DNA of 34,743 bases from Candidatus Parcubacteria bacterium. GTDB taxonomy: Bacteria > Patescibacteriota > Minisyncoccia > UBA6257 > 2-01-FULL-56-20. The notes beneath the pieces were generated by a model. The model saw nothing but the letters and a program-made list of their open reading frames with translations, made no database searches and was not told the DNA's origin. The stretch spans positions 1 to 34,743 of the forward strand of contig DAHVRZ010000008.1 of the NCBI GenBank assembly GCA_027324805.1, written 5' to 3'. The position numbers and the translations under genes are program-made. This document shows positions 29,293 through 34,743 of the stretch, one piece after another (position 1 is the stretch's first letter; every line of letters begins with the position of its first letter).

Positions 29293-31062
29293 ATGCCCTC
29301 ATTCACCACGGAACTTATCAAAAGCAAACTCGACGTCGTCGAGGTCCTGAAGGGCTATATCGCGCTCCATCCGGCGGGCAAGAACCTCAAGGCGCTTTGT
29401 CCGTTCCACGGCGAGAAGACGCCTTCCTTTATTGTGTCGCCCGAACGCCAGACCTGGCATTGTTTCGGCTGCAATTCCGGCGGCGACATTTTCACCTTTG
29501 TGATGAAGTACGAGAACCTTGAGTTCGCCGATGCCCTGCGCCTCCTTGCCGAGAAGGCCGGCGTGGAACTGCGGCATGAGAATCCCGCGGAGTACCGCTA
29601 CAGCGGATTGCTTTACGACCTGAACGAATCGGCAAAAGATTTTTTCCGCAAGGCGTTCATTGCGGCGCCGGTCGCGCAGGAATATCTCACGGGGCGCGGC
29701 CTTACCAAGGAGACGATCGACGAATTCGAGATCGGATGGGCGCCCAATGAGCCCGAAGCCCTCACGATGGCGCTCCTCAACGGCAACCGTGCGACGCCGC
29801 AGGACCTCGTGCAGGCGGGACTTTCCATAAAGACAGAACGCGGACTCATGCTCGACCGCTTCCGCGGACGCATCATGTTCCCGATCCACAACCATCTCGG
29901 CAAAGTGGTGGGATTCACCGGCCGCATCCTTCCCCAGCTCGACCGCGGCGACATGGGCAAATACATCAACAGCCCCGAGACGCCTATCTTCCAGAAATCG
30001 AAACTCCTTTACGGCTTCTGGAAGAGCAAGGAGGGGATCCGCGAATCGAAGACGGCGGTGCTCGTCGAAGGGCAGATGGATTATCTGATGAGCTGGCAAT
30101 CGGGCGTGCGGAACGTGGTCGCGAGTTCCGGCACGGCGCTTACCGCGGAACATCTGCGTGCGGTGCATCGGCTTGCGGAAGAGCTCGTACTCAGCTTCGA
30201 CAACGATACCGCCGGAAGCGACGCCGCGGAACGCGCCATCGATCTCGGCGAGGCGAATGATTTCACCGTTAAGATAGCGACGATCGACGTGTCCGGCGCA
30301 AAGGATGCCGCGGATGCGGTGAAGGCCGATCCGGAGAGCATGAAGCGCGCGATCGCGCACGCGGTACCGGCGCCCGAATTCTATTTCAAAAAATATCTTC
30401 CCACCGCATCCGCCGGTTCGCCGGAGCTTACCGCCCAGCTCCGTTCGCGCGAGGGGCTTCAGCGGCTCCGGGCCGTGCTCGGCAAGCTGCGGCGTATTGC
30501 GAGTCCCGTTGAACGTGAATCATGGATGAAAGAGCTTTCGAAACGGGTGGGTATTCCGGAGAATACCCTCGAGGAAGAAGCCGCCCGTAATGCCGTACAG
30601 GAAGGGACGTCGTTTACGGCGCCGTCCGCACGGCAAGGCGCGCAGGGGGAGGCGGATGGAGATATTACGGCGGCACACCGCACGGCCACGCGCCGGGAAC
30701 GGTTGGGTGAGGATCTTCTTGCGATCGCCGCCGCACGCAGTGACTTCGGAATCTTCGACGGTTGCGAGGACTATCTCGTCCCCGCGGCGAAAGAAGCGCT
30801 CGTGCTTCTCAGAAAAGGGGAACGGCGCAGTAACGATGCCGCGCTCGACGCCTTGCTCGACGCAGTGCTTCTTCGTGACACCTCCGAACTTGCGGGCGTT
30901 TCGCAAGATGAAATAGCCGCGTTCAAGGCGGACCTTGCCCGCGAATATTATAAAGAGCGCCGCCAGGTCCTCACGCTTGCCATCCGCAACGCCGAAGCGA
31001 AGGGTGATGAAGCGGAGCTCGGAGCCGCCCTTGGTGAATTGAGGAGCCTTCCGGCCGAATGA
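29293..31062 (+). CDS. dnaG: DNA primase
   Basis: The 589-aa product makes RNA primers at the replication fork. The CHC2 zinc-binding domain (about 1-100) shows CPFH...CFGC in the expected spacing. The catalytic core (about 120-345) carries the TOPRIM motifs VLVEGQMDYL and LSFDNDTAGSDAA, as well as GRIMFPIHN and GFTGRIL. The C-terminal helicase-binding region (about 390-589) is diverged, as usual. TAAAAT at 29278-29283 lies 9 nt before the ATG and no SD is seen. rpoD follows after 65 nt, so the dnaG-rpoD part of the macromolecular synthesis operon is kept, without rpsU upstream. Confidence 0.96.
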   Translation: MPSFTTELIKSKLDVVEVLKGYIALHPAGKNLKALCPFHGEKTPSFIVSPERQTWHCFGCNSGGDIFTFVMKYENLEFADALRLLAEKAGVELRHENPAEYRYSGLLYDLNESAKDFFRKAFIAAPVAQEYLTGRGLTKETIDEFEIGWAPNEPEALTMALLNGNRATPQDLVQAGLSIKTERGLMLDRFRGRIMFPIHNHLGKVVGFTGRILPQLDRGDMGKYINSPETPIFQKSKLLYGFWKSKEGIRESKTAVLVEGQMDYLMSWQSGVRNVVASSGTALTAEHLRAVHRLAEELVLSFDNDTAGSDAAERAIDLGEANDFTVKIATIDVSGAKDAADAVKADPESMKRAIAHAVPAPEFYFKKYLPTASAGSPELTAQLRSREGLQRLRAVLGKLRRIASPVERESWMKELSKRVGIPENTLEEEAARNAVQEGTSFTAPSARQGAQGEADGDITAAHRTATRRERLGEDLLAIAAARSDFGIFDGCEDYLVPAAKEALVLLRKGERRSNDAALDALLDAVLLRDTSELAGVSQDEIAAFKADLAREYYKERRQVLTLAIRNAEAKGDEAELGAALGELRSLPAE

Positions 31063-31127
31063 AGGTTTGCCTTGCAAAAATGTAAGAAATAGCGGATAAT
31101 AGGGTAATACATTCAGAGCATTCTCCA

Positions 31128-32408
31128 ATGCCGAAGGCGAAGGCGGGCAAGAAACCGAAACGTTCCCCAATGAAATCCAAGAAAGCTTCACAAAAGAAGA
31201 AGTTGGTTCGTGCGCCCAAGAAGGCGGCCGCGAAGACAATGAAGAAGGCCGCTCCCGTAAAGCGGAAGATTTCGAACGCCCGGGCGAAGGAGATCACGAA
31301 ACTCGAGAAAGCGCTTAAGGCGAATGCAAGCGAGATCAACGAACTTATTGAACGCGGCCGGCCGCGCGGCTTCGTGACCGACAACGAGATCCTCTATTAT
31401 TTCCCGAAAATCGAAGACAACGTTGATCTCCTCGATGAGATCTACGATCGCCTGGAGAAAGCCGGCATAAAAGTGATCGAGACGAGCGCACTCATCGATT
31501 TTTCCAAGGATTCATCCGGCGGTGCGGCCGGCGAGGCGAACTTCGACGATTCGATGGCGTTCGAAGGCGACGTGCCCGACGCGGTGCAGATGTATCTCAA
31601 GGAGATCGGCAAAACGCCGCTCCTCACGAAGGATGAAGAGCGTGAACTTGCGAAGCGCGCCGAGAAAGGCGACGAGGAGGCTCGCCAACGGCTTATGAAG
31701 GCAAACCTCCGTCTCGTGGTTTCCATTGCGAAGCGCTATGTGAACCGGACACCGCATCTTTCCATCCTCGACCTCATCCAGGAAGGGAATATCGGTTTGT
31801 CCCGTGCGGTCGAAAAGTTCGATTACCGCCGCGGTTTCAAATTCAGCACGTATGCCACGTGGTGGATCCGTCAGGCGATCACCCGCGCGCTCGCCGACCA
31901 ATCCCGCACGGTGCGTATCCCGGTGCACATGGTGGAGACCATTTCGAAATATACGCAGGTCCGCCGCCAGCTTATCCAGGAACTCGGCCGCGATCCGCTC
32001 GCCGAGGAGATCGCCGCCGAGATGGGAGTGGACGTGGATAAAGTGCGCCATATCCAGAAGATCTCGCAGGAGGTGCTTTCGATCGAGACGCCGATCGGCG
32101 ATGAGGAAGATTCGACGCTTTCCGATTTCATTCCCGATGAGCGCAATGCAACGCCTTCCCAGCTCACTGCGCGGGCGATGCTCCGCGACCTTATCCGCGA
32201 GATCATGATCGATCTCACCGAGCGTGAGCAGCAGATCCTCAAGATGCGCTTCGGCCTCGACGACGGCATCAGCCATACGCTCGAAGAGGTGGGCAAGGCG
32301 TTCGGCGTCACGCGCGAACGCATCCGGCAGATCGAAGCGAAGGCCCTCGAGAAGATCCGCGAGCACAACAAGGCCGCGGCGCTCGAAGGCTTCGAAAGTT
32401 TGACGTAA
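31128..32408 (+). CDS. rpoD: Primary sigma factor RpoD (sigma70)
   Basis: The 426-aa product is the housekeeping sigma factor. About residues 1-60 are an extreme Lys/Ala-rich, histone-like extension. A short region 1.1-like part (about 62-110: [19 protein letters not shown]) follows. Region 1.2 is [17 protein letters not shown]. Region 2 has [53 protein letters not shown]. Region 3 follows. Region 4 has [13 protein letters not shown] and [27 protein letters not shown], so -10 and -35 recognition are intact. This agrees with the TATAAT- and TTGACA-like promoters seen here. A likely promoter lies in the TAATA-rich stretch just before it. Confidence 0.96.
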   Translation: MPKAKAGKKPKRSPMKSKKASQKKKLVRAPKKAAAKTMKKAAPVKRKISNARAKEITKLEKALKANASEINELIERGRPRGFVTDNEILYYFPKIEDNVDLLDEIYDRLEKAGIKVIETSALIDFSKDSSGGAAGEANFDDSMAFEGDVPDAVQMYLKEIGKTPLLTKDEERELAKRAEKGDEEARQRLMKANLRLVVSIAKRYVNRTPHLSILDLIQEGNIGLSRAVEKFDYRRGFKFSTYATWWIRQAITRALADQSRTVRIPVHMVETISKYTQVRRQLIQELGRDPLAEEIAAEMGVDVDKVRHIQKISQEVLSIETPIGDEEDSTLSDFIPDERNATPSQLTARAMLRDLIREIMIDLTEREQQILKMRFGLDDGISHTLEEVGKAFGVTRERIRQIEAKALEKIREHNKAAALEGFESLT

Positions 32409-32457
32409 GGCCCGCCCTCCGCTATACTCTGTAAGTCAATTTATCCTTATTATTCCC

Positions 32458-32679
32458 ATGAGACAGTGCGCACGATGCGGTAAAGCTTCAAAAATGCAGG
32501 GCGCGCGGAAACTTCTCCGTGCCCACTACAATCCCGTCAACTGGTCCCGCAAGTACCCGAATTTGCAATACACGAAGATTGACGGCAAGAGGGCGCTCGT
32601 CTGCACGGGCTGCCTCCGCACGATCAACAAAGCTCCGCGGAAGCGGGCGGTGAAGACCACGGCTTCGGCGGCCAAATAA
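32458..32679 (+). CDS. rpmB: Ribosomal protein bL28, zinc-ribbon form
   Basis: This 73-aa basic protein of the large subunit carries CARCGK at the N-terminus and CTGCLRTI near the C-terminus, a four-Cys zinc ribbon. PNLQYTKIDGKRALVC is the core pattern of bL28. TATACT at about 32424 would start the message about 30 nt before the ATG. The kinase-like gene begins 7 nt after its stop codon, so the two are probably co-transcribed. Confidence 0.85.
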   Translation: MRQCARCGKASKMQGARKLLRAHYNPVNWSRKYPNLQYTKIDGKRALVCTGCLRTINKAPRKRAVKTTASAAK

Positions 32680-32686
32680 TCTCGGC

Positions 32687-33880
32687 ATGATCAACGAGGG
32701 CTCCTTTGCAGATGCGGAGATAAAGCCCCCGGAGCAAGAACCCAGCCCGGAGGTTTTTTCGGAGCAGGAAGTCATATCCGCTCTCGATCATTTTCTCGCA
32801 ACCCATCGTTCCATTGATAATGCCGGCAAGAATGCGGTCATTTTAAAGCTGTTCAACAACGAACTTTCCCCGGAGGTGCGGAAGGTAATGGCGGCGGAGG
32901 AAAGCGAAGATAATCCGGAAGGATCGGTTTCCATCAAGGCCCTTAAAATATACAATCCCGGAGACGCGGAAAAGGAATACGATGCTTTGGTGGAAGCGCG
33001 ACGCATCGTCCAGGAAAGCGAAGATACCGATTCTCTTGCCCGCATCCCGCGGGCGTACGGCCATTATGAGATCCCCGTCGGCGCCGCTTTGAAGGAGTTT
33101 TTGAACAACAGCGGTGCACAGCTCACCGGTGAAAAAGCGGGACTCATTGTCATGGATTATATCGAGGGCGAGGATCTTGCCGCGGTATTGCATCGGGAGT
33201 ATCTTAAGCGTTTTTCGTCAGAGGAGGATCCGTATCCGTCGGAGGATGTTTCCACTCCTTCATTCGAAAGGCTTTTCCAGACACTCGAACGGAGCGACTT
33301 CGTGCTTCCGCGGGAGGTTGTCGCACAGATCGAGCGTACTGTCGAGGCGCTCCATGCGAACCGCCTCTATCACAACGATCTCCACGCGAGGAATATCATT
33401 CTTCGCAAGGCGGACCTCGAAAAACCCCAGGCGTTCATTATCGACTTTGCGACCGCAACGCACGACCGGCCGGCCGACGGCAAAGACGCTCTTGCCGATG
33501 GGAATATCATCAACCGTCTTATTCCTCTTGCAAAAACGAGCGAGGAGAAATTGCATGAAGAACGGATGCGGCACGAAGACGAATGGAATCGCCGTCTTGC
33601 CATCATCGAGGATAATCCGAAATCTCGACAGAAATATCTTGATATAAAAGAATGTTTCACCGGCGGTGACGACCGCCGTCTGGAGTCGCAGTTCATCGGT
33701 TCGTTGACATTCGATCAGGATTTCAAAACCTTTATGGGCGCTTTGCTCAAAATCTATCGCGAAGATCCCGTTCAGCAGGATCGCATCGCGCGGTTTGTCG
33801 TCGGACAGGAAGGCAATAGGGCGAACCGTCCGTTCATCATCAAGAAGATCCGTGAGTGGAAGGAAGTGGTAGGCATTTGA
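32687..33880 (+). CDS. Protein-kinase-like fold protein
   Basis: The 397-aa product looks like a protein-kinase-fold enzyme of the RIO/ABC1/aminoglycoside-kinase kind. The N-lobe has a VAIK-like Lys in VSIKALKIY (about residue 85) and a Glu-containing helix (DAEKEYDALVEARRI). The hinge-like GLIVMDYIEGEDL follows. The catalytic loop is LYHNDLHARNIIL (Asp and Asn) and the metal site is AFIIDFATAT, where DFA replaces DFG. All residues needed for phosphotransfer seem present. About residues 1-60 and 290-397 are family-unspecific, helical and charged. It follows bL28 by 7 nt, so a link to ribosomes or antibiotic-like substrates is conceivable, but not shown. Confidence 0.8.
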   Translation: MINEGSFADAEIKPPEQEPSPEVFSEQEVISALDHFLATHRSIDNAGKNAVILKLFNNELSPEVRKVMAAEESEDNPEGSVSIKALKIYNPGDAEKEYDALVEARRIVQESEDTDSLARIPRAYGHYEIPVGAALKEFLNNSGAQLTGEKAGLIVMDYIEGEDLAAVLHREYLKRFSSEEDPYPSEDVSTPSFERLFQTLERSDFVLPREVVAQIERTVEALHANRLYHNDLHARNIILRKADLEKPQAFIIDFATATHDRPADGKDALADGNIINRLIPLAKTSEEKLHEERMRHEDEWNRRLAIIEDNPKSRQKYLDIKECFTGGDDRRLESQFIGSLTFDQDFKTFMGALLKIYREDPVQQDRIARFVVGQEGNRANRPFIIKKIREWKEVVGI

Positions 33881-33911
33881 GCTTTTCTGTAGTAAACTGA
33901 CTTTCGGGTTG

Positions 33912-34023
33912 GCCTGCCTGCGGCAGGCGTCCCTCGTTTCGTAAACGACTTCGGGCTGTATGATTGCTTCGCAATCATCAGCCCTCGCTCCAGCAGAAAT
34001 GTATGAGCTTCGCTCATCCATTT
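33912..34023. repeat. Cluster of four hairpins upstream of tRNA-Pro
   Basis: No gene is seen between 33881 and 34033. Four inverted repeats with 3-nt loops follow in a row: GCCTGCC/GGCAGGC (33912-33928), TCGTTT/AAACGA (33934-33948), a 14-bp stem with one bulge at 33953-33984, and a 12-bp stem at 33997-34023. CGGGCTGTA near 33952 copies the first bases of the tRNA-Pro gene (34034). CAGCAGAAA near 33991 also occurs (minus strand) in the cluster beside tRNA-Leu. This suggests one family of structured repeats. Confidence 0.6.
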
Positions 34024-34033
34024 CGCTTCCGTT

Positions 34034-34104
34034 CGGGCTGTAGTATACCGGTAGTACGCATGCATGGGGTGCATGTAGACCGGGTTCAATTCCCGGCAGC
34101 CCGA
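34034..34104 (+). tRNA. tRNA-Pro (GGG)
   Basis: The acceptor CGGGCTG pairs with CAGCCCG, the D arm is GTAT...GTAC, the anticodon arm is CATGC ATGGGGT GCATG and the T arm is CCGGG TTCAATT CCCGG. CCA is not encoded. Confidence 0.93.
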
Positions 34105-34129
34105 CACTGTTTCGTATTCTCTTTTGAAA

Positions 34130-34138
34130 TGGTATACT
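34130..34138 (+). promoter_or_regulatory. Extended -10 promoter of the last gene
   Basis: TGGTATACT is an extended -10 after tRNA-Pro. It implies a leader of about 120 nt before ATG 34266, unlike the leaderless neighbours. Confidence 0.55.
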
Positions 34139-34164
34139 GAATGTAAGTAAATTCCATACTGCCA

Positions 34165-34269
34165 ATGGAAGGCTTTCTCTCGGAAGAGGGGAGGGAAGAG
34201 CGATGGATGGTAAAACGGCATCGGCGTTTGTCCGGGCGTGACAGGGAAACAAACCATTTTTATCCATGA
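34165..34269 (+). CDS. Possible 34-aa leader ORF overlapping the next gene (ATGA)
   Basis: An open frame from ATG 34165 encodes a charged peptide of 34 residues beginning MEGFLSEEGREERW. It ends at TGA 34267-34269, overlapping the next start codon as ATGA. GGGGAGGGAAGAG lies inside the frame rather than before it, and no SD precedes the ATG. The overlap suggests translational coupling, but a chance frame in GC-rich DNA is possible. Confidence 0.35.
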   Translation: MEGFLSEEGREERWMVKRHRRLSGRDRETNHFYP

Positions 34270-34743
34270 AGAGATCGTTTTGGAATCTGGTTATGATCGG
34301 CGGAGGGATACTCGCGGCTGCGGTGGCAATCGTCACATTCCAGGTCCTGCATCCGGCATTTCTTTCAAGGGCCGCGTTGGCCCAGGCTATTGTCACCAAT
34401 GGTTCCCAGGTGGTGACCACCCCCAACATAAATTCGCTGCAGTTCACCATGGATCCGTGCTGGCAGAACAACAGCGGTGCCTGGCGCACCGTAGGCAGCG
34501 GCAGTTGCCAGAATAATTACACAACCTCATATTCGAACGCACACGGCCTGTATTTTTCCATCCCTTCGAACGCGACGATAACCGGCGTCGAGTTTTCCTT
34601 CTACTCGGTGCAACAGGGTACGTGCGACGGGGGCAACGGCACTCCCGGTACGTACATCACGAACGTCGGGTTGTCCTACCAAGGGAACGTCATCGGTACC
34701 CCGGATAACGTGAACCAGCTCGTGAGCACGGGCGGCGTCACCG
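34266..34743 (+). CDS. Secreted or anchored surface protein, 3' end outside the window
   Basis: The frame from ATG 34266 stays open for 159 codons to the window end, so it is missing from the ORF track. MKRSFWNLV and a hydrophobic stretch of about 20 residues, ending near RAALAQA, make a signal peptide or N-terminal anchor. The mature part is rich in Asn, Gly, Ser, Thr and Tyr (for example SIPSNATITGVEFSF, TYITNVGLSY), which suggests a beta-sandwich surface domain. Scattered Cys residues could pair. The family is not recognised. Confidence 0.75.
   Translation, partial: MKRSFWNLVMIGGGILAAAVAIVTFQVLHPAFLSRAALAQAIVTNGSQVVTTPNINSLQFTMDPCWQNNSGAWRTVGSGSCQNNYTTSYSNAHGLYFSIPSNATITGVEFSFYSVQQGTCDGGNGTPGTYITNVGLSYQGNVIGTPDNVNQLVSTGGVT

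Overview
This window looks like a chromosomal segment of a Candidate Phyla Radiation (Patescibacteria) bacterium, probably in or near the Parcubacteria/Paceibacteria. That placement is inferred from gene content and style, not from a phylogenetic marker search. The signs are: short intergenic gaps; many genes with no Shine-Dalgarno (SD) sequence whose -10 box lies only 6-9 nt before the ATG; Ser/Thr-rich surface proteins with DUF11 and Ig-like modules; a small zinc-ribbon bL28; a Lys-rich N-terminal extension on RpoD; and clusters of small hairpins beside tRNA genes. TGA is used as a stop codon, so the code looks like table 11.

Layout. 1-3.3 kb: an unrecognised 479-aa protein behind a strong promoter and a hairpin that buries its SD, then a membrane protein with IPT/TIG-like and Ser-Thr-rich Ig-like domains. 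3.3-8 kb: a single-domain response regulator, a GNAT-radical SAM fusion related to the RaSEA/COG1244 family, and a multi-TM GAF-histidine kinase. 7.8-11.6 kb: YbaB, an SDR oxidoreductase, an M15 peptidase, and a divergent pair of YvcK/CofD-like protein and TrmB-type regulator separated by an inverted repeat. 11.6-13.9 kb: tRNA-CAT, a small PQ-loop-like membrane protein, tRNA-Leu(CAA) and a P-loop/CYTH fusion. 13.9-20.2 kb: a housekeeping run of parA, parB, rel/spoT, lepA and an FtsB/DivIC-like gene. 20.2-22.5 kb: an unknown protein, tRNA-Gly(CCC) and a zinc/manganese-type ABC permease and ATPase whose tail is His-rich. 22.6-28.6 kb: a 1545-aa surface protein (Ser-rich stalk, eight DUF11 repeats, C-terminal peptidoglycan-binding-like domain) behind a boxA-like leader, followed by a CAP-domain protein. 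28.6-33.9 kb: a HAD hydrolase, dnaG, rpoD, bL28 and a protein-kinase-like protein. 33.9 kb to the end: a hairpin cluster, tRNA-Pro(GGG), and the start of another secreted protein preceded by a short ORF that overlaps it by ATGA.

How it works together. Replication initiation (dnaG), transcription (rpoD), translation (lepA, bL28, tRNAs), the stringent response (rel), segregation (parAB) and division (FtsB-like) make up the core. The accessory part is envelope-directed: a giant adhesin-like protein, a CAP protein, an M15 peptidase and membrane-anchored Ig proteins, together with two-component signalling. The most striking regulatory theme is two translation modes in one segment. Many genes appear leaderless with TGnTANNAT-type extended -10 boxes, while a minority carry strong SDs, one of which is sequestered by an 18-bp stem. 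The best candidates for undescribed biology are the SD-sequestering hairpin and its unknown gene, the GNAT-radical SAM fusion with its widened CX13CX2C cluster motif, the boxA-like element before a 4.6-kb surface gene, and the hairpin clusters that carry partial copies of tRNA ends.
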